Part shown: piece by piece, positions 30,940 to 38,650 of the stretch
How the letters are laid out: each line of letters starts with the position of its first letter
How positions within the stretch are numbered: position 1 is the first letter of the stretch
Assembly (NCBI RefSeq): GCF_016741935.1
Contig: NZ_JAERRG010000009.1
Span: 1 to 64,000 of the forward strand
Direction: 5' to 3'
Source of the DNA: Streptomyces endocoffeicus
Lineage (GTDB): Bacteria; Actinomycetota; Actinomycetes; Streptomycetales; Streptomycetaceae
DNA length: 64,000 bases
Position numbers and translations under genes: made by a program
The notes under the pieces: generated by a model
What the model was told of the DNA's origin: nothing
Seen by the model: the letters and a program-made list of their open reading frames with translations, nothing else
The model's database searches: none

Positions 30940-32204
30940 CCCGACGGGTGGTGGTCACCGGGCTCGGTGTCGTCGCCCCCGGGGGGCTGGGCGTCCCGGC
31001 GTTCTGGGACATGCTCACCGCGGGCCGTACGGCCACCCGCAACATCACGCTCTTCGACGCGGAGCGGTTCCGCTCCCGGATCGCCGCCGAATGCGACTTC
31101 GACCCGCTGGCCGGCGGTCTGAGCTTCGAGCAGATCGAACGCTCCGACCGCTATGTGCAGTTCGCGCTGGTGGCGGCCCAGGAGGCGGTACGGGACTCCG
31201 GTCTCGACCTCCAGGCACTCAACCCCTGGCGGATAGGGGTTTCGCTGGGCAGCGCCGTCGCCGCGTCCACCCGGCTGGAGCAGGACTACGTCAAGGTCAG
31301 CGACGCCGGTGAGCACTGGGCCGTGGACCACCGCAAGGCGGGCCCGCACCTTCAGCACGCGTTCTCGCCGAGCGCGCTGTCCTCCGGGGTGGCGGAGCTG
31401 ACCGGGGCGCAGGGCCCGGTGCAGTCCGTCTCGACCGGCTGCACCTCCGGTCTGGACGCGATCGGGTACGCCTTCCAGGCGATCGAGGAGCGGCGGGCCG
31501 ATGTGTGCATCGCCGGGGCCGCGGACTCGCCGATCACCCCGCTGACCGTGTCCTGCTTCGACTCGATCAAGGCGACCTCGGCGAACAACGACAACGCGGC
31601 CACCGCGTCCCGGCCGTTCGACGCCCACCGGGACGGCTTCGTCCTCGGCGAGGGCTCCGCCGTGCTGGTCCTGGAGGAGCTGGAGCACGCCCGGGCCCGG
31701 GGAGCGCGGGTCTACTGCGAGTTCCGGGGGTTCGCCACCTACGGCAACGCCTACCACATGACCGGTCTGACCCGTGAGGGTCTGGAGATGTCCGAGGCGA
31801 TCGACCACGCCCTCGGCCACGCCCGCGTCAACAGCTCCGACGTCGACTACGTCAACGCCCATGGCTCGGGCACCAAGCAGAACGACCGGCATGAGACGGC
31901 GGCCGTGAAGCGGTCCCTGGGCGAGCACGCGTACAAGACCCCCATGAGCTCGATCAAGTCCATGGTGGGCCATTCCCTGGGGGCGATCGGCGCCATCGAG
32001 GTGGTCGCCTGCGCCATGGCCCTCGCCCATGGCGTGGTGCCGCCGACGGCCAACTACGAGACCCCCGACCCCGAATGCGACCTCGACTATGTCCCGCGCA
32101 CCGCCCGCGCCCTCCCGCTGCGCAATGTGCTGTCGGTCGGCAGCGGATTCGGCGGCTTCCAGTCCGCGGTGGTGCTGAGCCGGGCGGACGGGAGTGCGGC
32201 ATGA
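30936..32204 (+). CDS. Spore pigment ketosynthase alpha (WhiE ORFIII-like)
   Basis: A 422-residue type II PKS beta-ketoacyl synthase. The catalytic triad is visible: C169 in VSTGCTSG, H309 in VNAHGSGT and H346 in VGHSLGA. It condenses malonyl-ACP units to build the poly-beta-ketone backbone, together with the chain length factor encoded immediately downstream. GTG 30936 overlaps the cupin stop, and its own stop overlaps the next ATG, so the minimal PKS is co-translated. The spore pigment assignment rests on the whole gene order. Confidence 0.92.
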   Translation: MTRRVVVTGLGVVAPGGLGVPAFWDMLTAGRTATRNITLFDAERFRSRIAAECDFDPLAGGLSFEQIERSDRYVQFALVAAQEAVRDSGLDLQALNPWRIGVSLGSAVAASTRLEQDYVKVSDAGEHWAVDHRKAGPHLQHAFSPSALSSGVAELTGAQGPVQSVSTGCTSGLDAIGYAFQAIEERRADVCIAGAADSPITPLTVSCFDSIKATSANNDNAATASRPFDAHRDGFVLGEGSAVLVLEELEHARARGARVYCEFRGFATYGNAYHMTGLTREGLEMSEAIDHALGHARVNSSDVDYVNAHGSGTKQNDRHETAAVKRSLGEHAYKTPMSSIKSMVGHSLGAIGAIEVVACAMALAHGVVPPTANYETPDPECDLDYVPRTARALPLRNVLSVGSGFGGFQSAVVLSRADGSAA

Positions 32205-33451
32205 CATCCGCGAAGAGCACCCGGAACCGGGGCGCGGCCGTCACGGGCCTCGGTGTGATCGCCCCCAACGGAGTGGGCACCGACGCCTTCTGGAAGGCCA
32301 CCCGGGAGGGGATCACCTTCCTGGACCGGATCTCCCGGGAGGGCAGTGATCACTTCCCGGTCCGGATCGGCGGCCAGGTACGCGGCTTCGATCCGGGCTC
32401 GATGATCGAGGAGCGGTTCCTCGTCCAGACCGACCGCTTCACCCACTTCGCGATGGCCTCGGCCGATCTCGCGCTGGACGACGCCAAGTTGCCGGTGGAC
32501 GACATGTCGCCGTTCGCCGTGGGCGTGGTGACCGCCGCCGGTTCCGGGGGCGGTGAGTTCGGCCAGCGCGAGCTGCAGCAGCTGTACAGCAAGGGGCCGC
32601 GCTATGTGGGCCCGTACCAGTCCATCGCCTGGTTCTACGCGGCCAGCACCGGCCAGGTCTCCATCCGCGGCGGGTTCAAGGGCCCCTGCGGGGTGGTGGC
32701 GAACGACGAGGCCGGCGGTCTGGACGCGCTGGCGCACGCCCGCCGGTCCATCCGGCGGGGGGCGGACGCGGTGGTGGCGGGCGCTTCCGAGGCATCGCTG
32801 GCGCCGTACTCCATCGTCTGCATGCTCGGCTGGGACGAGCTCAGCCAGGCCCGTGACGCGGGCCGGGCCTATCTGCCGTTCACCGAGGACGCCTGCGGAT
32901 TCGCGCCCGGGGAGGGCGGGGCGATGCTGGTCGTGGAGGAGGAGGGGGCCGCCCGGCGCCGCGGGGTGCGGATCCGGGGCTTCATCGCCGGCTACGGCTC
33001 GACCTTCACCGGGCCGTCCCGGTGGGAGCGGTCCCGGGAGGGGCTCGCCCAGGCCATCCGCGTGGCCCTGGAGGACGCGGAATGCGCACCGGAGGAGATC
33101 GACGTGGTCTTCGCCGACGCGCTCGGGGTGCCCGAGGCGGACCGCGCCGAGGCGCTGGCGATCGCCGACGCCCTCGGGCCGCACGGCACCCGGGTCCCGG
33201 TGACCGCGCCGAAGACCGGCTTCGGCCGGGTGCACTGCGCGGCTCCCACGCTGGACGTGGCGGCCGCGCTGCTCTCCATGGAGCACCGGGTGGTCCCCCC
33301 GACCCCGTACGTCACCGACGTCTGCCATGACCTCGACCTCGTCACCCGCAGCTCCCGCCCCGCCGAGCCGCGGACGGCGCTGGTGCTCAGCAGAGGACTC
33401 ATGGGTTGCAACGCGGCGCTCGTGCTCCGCGGACCGGAAGGAGATTACTGA
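32201..33451 (+). CDS. Spore pigment chain length factor, KS-beta (WhiE ORFIV-like)
   Basis: A 416-residue KS-beta subunit. Where KS-alpha has the catalytic Cys in STGCTSGLD, this protein has ANDEAGGLD, so position 170 is Glu. Most antibiotic CLFs have Gln there. The C-terminal half aligns throughout with KS-alpha (VTAPKTGFGRVHCAAPTLD). It dimerises with KS-alpha and fixes chain length. Its stop overlaps the ACP start by one base (TGATG). Confidence 0.9.
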   Translation: MTSAKSTRNRGAAVTGLGVIAPNGVGTDAFWKATREGITFLDRISREGSDHFPVRIGGQVRGFDPGSMIEERFLVQTDRFTHFAMASADLALDDAKLPVDDMSPFAVGVVTAAGSGGGEFGQRELQQLYSKGPRYVGPYQSIAWFYAASTGQVSIRGGFKGPCGVVANDEAGGLDALAHARRSIRRGADAVVAGASEASLAPYSIVCMLGWDELSQARDAGRAYLPFTEDACGFAPGEGGAMLVVEEEGAARRRGVRIRGFIAGYGSTFTGPSRWERSREGLAQAIRVALEDAECAPEEIDVVFADALGVPEADRAEALAIADALGPHGTRVPVTAPKTGFGRVHCAAPTLDVAAALLSMEHRVVPPTPYVTDVCHDLDLVTRSSRPAEPRTALVLSRGLMGCNAALVLRGPEGDY

Positions 33452-33708
33452 TGTCCAGTCAACTGTCCTACGGAGAACTGGCCACGCTGATGAAGCGGTG
33501 CGCCGGACTCACCGTCGACCCGGACATGATGCGGACCCGGCCGGACTCCACCTTCGAGGAGTACGGCCTGGACTCGCTCGGTCTGCTCGCCATCGTCGGC
33601 GAGCTGGAGAACCGGTACGGCACCCCCATCGAACCGGGGGCCGAGAGCTGCAAGACCCCCTGCGACTTCCTCGACGTCATCAACACCTCACTTACCTCAG
33701 GAGCATGA
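33451..33708 (+). CDS. Spore pigment acyl carrier protein (WhiE ORFV-like)
   Basis: An 85-residue ACP. The phosphopantetheine attachment serine is S42 in YGLDSLGLLAIVG. Helix I reads SYGELATLMKRCAGLTVD. It carries the growing polyketide and needs a PPTase; one Sfp-type enzyme is encoded at 58266-59009, though a link is unproven. GGAAGGAG precedes the ATG. Confidence 0.92.
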   Translation: MSSQLSYGELATLMKRCAGLTVDPDMMRTRPDSTFEEYGLDSLGLLAIVGELENRYGTPIEPGAESCKTPCDFLDVINTSLTSGA

Positions 33709-33710
33709 AG

Positions 33711-34175
33711 ATGGCAGGCCACACCGACAACGAGGTCATGATCAAGGCGCCGTTCGACCTCGTCTGGAACATGACCAACGACCTGGAGAACTGGCCGCAG
33801 CTGTTCAGCGAGTACGCCTCGGTCGAGGTGCTCCAGCGGACCGGGGACACCACCACCTTCCGGCTGACCATGCACCCCGACGAGGACGGCAAGGTCTGGT
33901 CCTGGGTCTCCGAGCGGGAGACGGCCCGCGATGTGCGCACGGTCTGGGCGCGCCGCGTGGAGCCCGGCCCCTTCGCCTACATGAACATCCGCTGGGAGTA
34001 CGAGGAGGAGTCCGAGGGCACCCGCATGCGCTGGACCCAGGACTTCGAGATGCGGCCCGACGCGCCGGTCGACGACCCGACAATGACGGACCACATCAAC
34101 CGCAACTCCCGTATCCAGATGGATCTGATCCGCGACAAGATCGAGCAGCGGGCCCGGGAGACGGTGGGGGCATGA
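33711..34175 (+). CDS. Spore pigment aromatase/cyclase, START fold (WhiE ORFVI-like)
   Basis: A 154-residue single-domain polyketide aromatase/cyclase of the Bet v1/START fold: NEVMIKAPFDLVWNMTNDLENWPQLF, then FAYMNIRWEYEEESEGTRMRWTQDFEM and a C-terminal helix. WhiE-ORFVI directs first-ring cyclisation and aromatisation. ATG 33711 is preferred, with AGGAG 7 bases upstream; ATG 33705 would add two residues. The stop overlaps the next start (ATGA). Confidence 0.9.
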   Translation: MAGHTDNEVMIKAPFDLVWNMTNDLENWPQLFSEYASVEVLQRTGDTTTFRLTMHPDEDGKVWSWVSERETARDVRTVWARRVEPGPFAYMNIRWEYEEESEGTRMRWTQDFEMRPDAPVDDPTMTDHINRNSRIQMDLIRDKIEQRARETVGA

Positions 34176-34507
34176 CCATGTACCGCACCATGATCGTCGC
34201 CAAGATGCAGCGGGACGCGGCGCCGCAGGTCGCCAAGATCTTCGCGGATTCCGACCGCGGCGAACTGCCCAAGCTGATCGGCGTCACCGGCCGCAGCCTC
34301 TTCCAGTTCGGCGATGTGTATCTGCATCTGATCGAGGCGGAGCGGCCGCCGGCCACGGAGGTCACCAGGTACTCCAAGCACCCGGAGTTCCGCGACGTCA
34401 GCGCCCGTCTCCAGCCGTATATGCAGGCGTACGACCCGGAGACCTGGCGCGAGCCCAAGGACGCCATGGCCCACGAGTTCTACCGCTGGGACCGCGACCA
34501 GGGCTAG
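34172..34507 (+). CDS. Spore pigment polyketide cyclase, TcmI family (WhiE ORFVII-like)
   Basis: A 111-residue dimeric alpha/beta-barrel cyclase: MYRTMIVAKMQRDAAPQVAKIFADSD, LFQFGDVYLHLIEAE and a tail with YDPETWREPKDAMAHEFYRW, the typical TcmI-family end. It should close a later ring of the pigment. It is the last gene of the operon and is followed by a strong terminator. Confidence 0.9.
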   Translation: MTMYRTMIVAKMQRDAAPQVAKIFADSDRGELPKLIGVTGRSLFQFGDVYLHLIEAERPPATEVTRYSKHPEFRDVSARLQPYMQAYDPETWREPKDAMAHEFYRWDRDQG

Positions 34508-34527
34508 CGCACGCATCGCGCCGCACG

Positions 34528-34565
34528 GGGCCGCCGACGGAGTCCGACTCCCGGCGGCCCTTTTC
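34528..34565 (+). terminator. Terminator of the pigment operon
   Basis: GGGCCGCCG (34528-34536) pairs with CGGCGGCCC (34552-34560), with a further inner GAGTCCGACTC hairpin in the loop, followed by TTTTC. It lies 20 bases after the last cyclase gene. Confidence 0.85.
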
Positions 34566-34860
34566 GTATGGCGTCTTTCGTATGGCATCGTGAACCGGTT
34601 ATGCACCGGGCGCGAAAATCTCACACTACTGGGCTCATCGGAATGATGTCTGCCGAAAAGGTGAAAGGGCATCAGTCCATTCGCGCGGCAAATGAGTGAT
34701 CATTGCGCTTATCTCCACCCAGAGGGCTTACAACCCAGCAGATCGCAGGCCGCGCCGAGTGGCAGGGGGAGCCCTCTTCGCTGACGGTGGACAAGACGCC
34801 GCTGCGATCCCTTTATCTGGCAAATAGTCAGTATCGCGACGGCGCCGGAAGGAATGGCTC
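34566..34860. other. Intergenic region upstream of the sortase pair
   Basis: About 300 bases that are less GC-rich than their surroundings (AAATCTCACACTACTGGGCTC, GTGATCATTGCGCTT). They probably hold the promoter for the charged surface protein and sortase. No coding sequence, clear box or repeat can be assigned. Confidence 0.4.
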
Positions 34861-35454
34861 ATGCGATCTACTCGCGCACTCTTCACCGGGGCGGCGATTG
34901 CCGCCACCCTGACCCTTGGCGCCCCCGCCGCCGCGTTCGCCGCCGACGTCTCGGACCCGGGCGGTCACGGCGGGTACTCGAGCAGCCAGGAGTCCTCCGA
35001 GGAGGGCTACGGCCAGGGCGGCAGCTCCTGGAAGGACAAGGACGACCACGGCCGCGAGGAAGGCCGGGAAGACCACGGCAGGGAAGAAGAGCACGGCAAG
35101 GAGGAGATGAAGGGCAAGGACGAGGGCGGCGAGCGCGACTGGTCCTCCTCCCACGGCAAGGAAGAGGGTAAGGAAGAGGGCAAGGAGGAGGGCAAGGAAG
35201 AGGGCCGGGAGCACGACTTCGGCCGGGAGCACGAAGACCGCGACTGGTCCGGCAAGAAGGACCACGACTGGTCGGGTGGCGACTGGAAGGACCACGAGAA
35301 GGGCGAGAAGCCGCGCGGTGGCGTCCACACCGGTGGTGGCGGCATGGCCACCACGGGCAGTGGCATGGCCGCCGGCTCGGTCCTGCTCCTCGGTGGCCTC
35401 GGCGCCGGTGCCTACGCCCTGCGTCGCCGCAAGCCGACCGGCACCGCGATCTGA
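34861..35454 (+). CDS. Secreted Lys/Glu/Gly-rich repeat protein with C-terminal wall-sorting-like signal
   Basis: A 197-residue exported protein. The Sec signal ends in AAAFAAD (about residue 28). The centre is highly charged low complexity (HGREEGREDHGREEEHGKEE, then repeated KEEGKEEG units). The C-terminus has GMATTGSGMAAGSVLLLGGLGAGAYALRRRK: a short TG motif, a hydrophobic helix and a positive tail, the layout of a cell-wall sorting signal although not a canonical LPxTG. GGAAGGA lies 7 bases upstream of the ATG. A class F sortase gene follows, so this is its likely substrate. Role unknown; possibly a hydrated surface layer. Confidence 0.7.
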   Translation: MRSTRALFTGAAIAATLTLGAPAAAFAADVSDPGGHGGYSSSQESSEEGYGQGGSSWKDKDDHGREEGREDHGREEEHGKEEMKGKDEGGERDWSSSHGKEEGKEEGKEEGKEEGREHDFGREHEDRDWSGKKDHDWSGGDWKDHEKGEKPRGGVHTGGGGMATTGSGMAAGSVLLLGGLGAGAYALRRRKPTGTAI

Positions 35455-35543
35455 GCCTGACTCTTCGTATTCCGTGCTGCCGTGGCACCTCCGCCCAGCG
35501 GTGGTGCCACGGCAGTTCCACGAGCGCTGCGAGAAAAGCGGCC

Positions 35544-35603
35544 GTGAGAAAGGCGCCTTGAGCTGAGGCGCCATGAGACAAGGCGCTGTAAGAAAGGCGA
35601 ACA
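35544..35603. repeat. 15-bp tandem repeat, four copies, upstream of the sortase
   Basis: GTGAGAAAGGCGCCT, TGAGCTGAGGCGCCA, TGAGACAAGGCGCTG and TAAGAAAGGCGAACA run in register at 35544, 35559, 35574 and 35589. Each unit carries an AAGG/GAGG ribosome-site-like core, so the array offers several alternative initiation contexts for the sortase. Confidence 0.7.
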
Positions 35604-36334
35604 CCCCCATGGGAAAGCCGGCCAAGCAGGGCGCTGCCGATGGCAACACCCGCATTCTCCGCTGGGCCGCCGCGTCGGCCCTCATCGGCGTATTCCTCAT
35701 CTACAACTCCGTCGACGCCGCCTCCTCCCAGAACACCCAGTCGGCCCGGCCCGCGGCCAGCGCCCCCGCGTCCATCTCCGAACCGGAGAGCGACACCTCC
35801 AACGAGGACGCGTACGCGGATTCCCCGGAGTCGACGACCGCCCCCGAGTCCCGTCCGGGACCCGCGCTGCCGCGCTCCCCCGCCTCCCATCTGGACATCC
35901 CCTCGATCGGCGTGAGCGCGCCCTTCATCCCGCTGTCGCTGGACGCCGGGGGCGTGCTGGTCCCGCCCCCGGACACCGACCAGAACCTGGTGGGCTGGTA
36001 CGAGGGCGGCCCCTCGCCCGGTGAGCGCGGCAACGCCATCGTGGCCGGGCATGTGGACACCAAGATCGGCCCGGCGGTGTTCTACCCCCTCGGCCAGCTC
36101 AAGCCGAAGAGCAAGGTGGCCATCACCCGCGAGGACGGGATCGTGGCGACCTTCGTGGTGGACAAGGTCAAGACGTTCAAGAAGAACGCCTTCCCGGACA
36201 AGCAGGTCTACGGGGACACCCCCAACGCCCAGCTGCGGCTGATCACCTGTGGCGGGGCCTATGACCACACGGCCAAGGACTACACGGCCAATGTGGTGGT
36301 GTTCGCACACCTCTCCTCGTACCGCTACAGCTGA
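35573..36334 (+). CDS. Class F sortase
   Basis: A 253-residue membrane-anchored transpeptidase. A transmembrane helix near residues 29-46 (LRWAAASALIGVFLIYN) and a Ser/Pro/Glu-rich linker (50-100) precede the sortase barrel. Catalytic H159 is in IVAGHVDT, C225 in LRLITCGG and an Arg in the final SSYRYS. It should cleave sorting signals and anchor proteins at the cell surface; the preceding gene encodes a candidate substrate. The start is ATG 35573 (GAGG upstream) or ATG 35609, which would remove 12 residues. Confidence 0.85.
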   Translation: MRQGAVRKANTPMGKPAKQGAADGNTRILRWAAASALIGVFLIYNSVDAASSQNTQSARPAASAPASISEPESDTSNEDAYADSPESTTAPESRPGPALPRSPASHLDIPSIGVSAPFIPLSLDAGGVLVPPPDTDQNLVGWYEGGPSPGERGNAIVAGHVDTKIGPAVFYPLGQLKPKSKVAITREDGIVATFVVDKVKTFKKNAFPDKQVYGDTPNAQLRLITCGGAYDHTAKDYTANVVVFAHLSSYRYS

Positions 36335-36347
36335 GCTTGTCGCAATG

Positions 36348-36392
36348 CCAGGGGCTCCGCCCCTGGACCCCGGGGTCCAGGGGCGGAGCCCC
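36348..36392. terminator. Perfect 42-bp palindrome, bidirectional terminator
   Basis: GGGGCTCCGCCCCTGGACCCC (36351-36371) is followed immediately by its exact reverse complement (36372-36392). The palindrome lies between the convergent sortase and O-methyltransferase genes, so it can terminate both. It is the most perfect member of the dispersed GGGGCTCCGCCCC repeat family in this window. Confidence 0.85.
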
Positions 36393-36406
36393 TTATCGAC
36401 GCGCCC

Positions 36407-37477
36407 CTAGCGGCGGGCCTTGGTGGGCACCGTGGAGTCGAAGGCGTGCAGTGCGCCGTTGACGGGCCGGATGTCGGTCACGTTCAGACCGGCCTCGGTC
36501 ATCCGCGCCACCATGCTCTCCTCGGTGTGCTTCCGGCCGCCCACATTGAGCAGCAGGAACAGGTCCATCGCCGTGGTGAAGGAGCTGGGGCTGTTGTCGA
36601 CGAGGTTCTCGATGACGACCACCCTGGCGCCGGGGCGCGCCGCCGCGACCACGTTGGCGAGTGTCCGGCGGGTGCTCTCGTCGTTCCATTCGAGGATGTT
36701 CTTGATGATGTAGAGGTCGGCCTCGACGGGGACCTCGCGGCGGCAGTCGCCGGGCACGAGCGTGGCCCGCGAGGCCAGCGCCCCGCCGTCCCGCAGCCGC
36801 GGGTCGGCGTGCGCCACCACCTGCGGCAGGTCCAGCAGCGCGCCGTGCAGCGCCGGATGCTTCTCCAGCAGGCCGGCCAGCACATGCCCCTGGCCGCCGC
36901 CGATGTCCACCACTTCCTTGACCCCGTCGAGGTCGAGGAAGGCGGCGACGTCGGTGGCGGACTGCCGGCTGGAGGTGGTCATCGCGGCGTCGAACACCCG
37001 GGCCGACTCGGGCGCGTCCTCATGGAGATAGGCGAAGAAGTCCTTGCCGTAGATCTCGTTGACGACGCAGCCGCCGGTGCGCACCGCCCGGTCCAGCAGC
37101 GGCCACGCCTCCCAGGTCCATGGCTCGGTGCACCACAGGGCGATGTTGCGCAGGCTGCCCGGGGTGTCCTCGCGCAGCAGCCGGGACATCTCGGTGTGCC
37201 GGAAGCGGCCGTCCTCGGTCTCGGCGAAGATCTGACAGCAGGCCAGGGAGCGCAGCAGCCGGCGCAGCGGATCGGGCTCGACGTCCACGGCGGAGGCCAG
37301 CTCGCCGATGGAGACGGGCCGGTCGCCCAGCGCGTCGGCGACGCGCAGCCGGACCGCGGCACGCACCGAGGCCGCCCGTGCGGCGCCGAAGACGATTTCG
37401 CGCAGCCGCATGGGCGGGGGGAGCGCGGCCGGTGGGGGCTGTGCCGCGGCGGCTCTGTCGGTGTCCACAGTGGTCAT
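36407..37477 (-). CDS. SAM-dependent O-methyltransferase (AcmO/plant COMT-type family)
   Basis: A 356-residue methyltransferase. The N-terminal winged-helix dimerisation domain (LRVADALGDRPVSIGELASAV, LRRLLRSLACCQIFAE) precedes the Rossmann SAM domain. That domain has VVDIGGGQGHVLAGLLEKHP (SAM motif I, about residues 190-209), LLDLPQVVAHA and the catalytic-region LYIIKNILEWNDE. The general-base His usually found before W-D is Glu-rich here (IKNILEWND). It should methylate a hydroxyl of a small aromatic molecule. ATG 37477 has AGAGG upstream and lies 11 bases after the beta-helix gene, suggesting co-transcription. Confidence 0.85.
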   Translation of the reverse strand: MTTVDTDRAAAAQPPPAALPPPMRLREIVFGAARAASVRAAVRLRVADALGDRPVSIGELASAVDVEPDPLRRLLRSLACCQIFAETEDGRFRHTEMSRLLREDTPGSLRNIALWCTEPWTWEAWPLLDRAVRTGGCVVNEIYGKDFFAYLHEDAPESARVFDAAMTTSSRQSATDVAAFLDLDGVKEVVDIGGGQGHVLAGLLEKHPALHGALLDLPQVVAHADPRLRDGGALASRATLVPGDCRREVPVEADLYIIKNILEWNDESTRRTLANVVAAARPGARVVVIENLVDNSPSSFTTAMDLFLLLNVGGRKHTEESMVARMTEAGLNVTDIRPVNGALHAFDSTVPTKARR

Positions 37478-37488
37478 GTCGCCGCCTC

Positions 37489-38565
37489 TCAGCACCGGCC
37501 CGTGGGCGCGGACAGCTCACACACGTTGTCGGTGAAGGTGTTGTCGGGGCCGTTGTCCCGGTCGGCGAGGTCGGCGGGCTTGTTGCCGCTCATCACGTTC
37601 CGGCTGATGGCGTTCTTGGCGTTGGGGGCGCCGACGCTGCTGGTGAAGAGCACGATCCCGCCGGACATGGGCGAGGTGCCCACGTTGTCGTTCACCTGGT
37701 TGCCCGTCACCCGGGTGCCCTCGGTGCCGGTGAGCACGATGCCGGCGCCCTGGATGAACGGGAGCCGGTCGGTGGCCTCGCAGTAGGCGTTGTTCTCGTA
37801 GACGGAGTTGTTGCGGACGTTCAGGTCCCCGGCGCGCGGGGTCGACTCGTCGCCGACGATGAACACCCCGGCGCAGTTGGCGGTGATGGTGTTCCCCTCG
37901 ACCGAGAGGTCGCGCAGCCGGCGGACCACGGCCCCGGTCCGGTTGCCGCTGAGCTGGTTTCCGGCCACCACGGTGCCCAGGGCGTCGGTGGCGCCGCCCT
38001 CGGCGTCCATGGTGTTGGCCAGGAAGACGCCGGACTGCTTGTTGTTCCGGGAGACGTTGTCGACGAAGGTGCCGCGGGTGGACATCTCCTGGCCCATGCC
38101 CTGCTGGCCGTTGTCCTCGGTGGTGGTGTTCCGTACGGTCATCCGGTCGGTGCCGGAGCCCCAGATGCCGTTCTTCGCGAAGCCGGTGACCTTCAGTGAG
38201 GCGATCCGCACATCCGAGACGGGGTCTTCGGCCGTCCCGGTGACACAGATGCCGTGGCCGGCCTCGCCACAGGCGTTGTCCGAGGGCTCCTCGGCCGGGG
38301 AGAGCACGGTGGACTCGCCCGCGCCGACCAGGGTCAGCCGGTCGGTGGTGATCTGGAGGTTCTCCCGGTAGGTGCCGGGCCTGATCTCGATGGTGTCGCC
38401 GGGCGCGGCGGCGTCCACGGCGGCCTGGATGGACTGGCCGGGCTGGACCACATGACGGGTCGCGGCCTGGTCGACGGGGGCGGCGTGGGCTCCGGGGAGC
38501 TGGGCGAGTTCGATGACGAGGACGGCCGTGAGGCCGGCGAGGTGGCGAAGTTTAGGTGTGCGCAT
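37489..38565 (-). CDS. Secreted right-handed parallel beta-helix protein
   Basis: A 358-residue exported protein. The Sec signal ends in PGAHA (about residue 29). A NosD/pectate-lyase-like opening, VVQPGQSIQAAVDAAAPGDTIEIRPGTYRENL, comes next, then successive beta-helix coils rich in N-x-V/I-x-x-N (GNQLSGNRTGAVV, GNTITANCAGVFI, GNQVNDNVGTS). Such proteins bind or cleave polysaccharides. Cysteines are paired (CGEAGHGIC and others). ATG 38565 has no clear ribosome site; ATG 38592-38595 upstream is an alternative. The O-methyltransferase gene follows 11 bases later. Confidence 0.8.
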   Translation of the reverse strand: MRTPKLRHLAGLTAVLVIELAQLPGAHAAPVDQAATRHVVQPGQSIQAAVDAAAPGDTIEIRPGTYRENLQITTDRLTLVGAGESTVLSPAEEPSDNACGEAGHGICVTGTAEDPVSDVRIASLKVTGFAKNGIWGSGTDRMTVRNTTTEDNGQQGMGQEMSTRGTFVDNVSRNNKQSGVFLANTMDAEGGATDALGTVVAGNQLSGNRTGAVVRRLRDLSVEGNTITANCAGVFIVGDESTPRAGDLNVRNNSVYENNAYCEATDRLPFIQGAGIVLTGTEGTRVTGNQVNDNVGTSPMSGGIVLFTSSVGAPNAKNAISRNVMSGNKPADLADRDNGPDNTFTDNVCELSAPTGRC

Positions 38566-38650
38566 GAAAAGGAAGTTAGGTGCGCTCCGCATCACTCGCC
38601 ACTTATGTGCTACCCGTCACTTATGCCCTGGATTAACCCACTTGGCCGCC

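Noticed and set aside
36407..37477. O-methyltransferase as part of the spore pigment cluster
   Set aside because: It is separated by two genes, lies on the other strand behind a bidirectional terminator, and pairs with the beta-helix gene.
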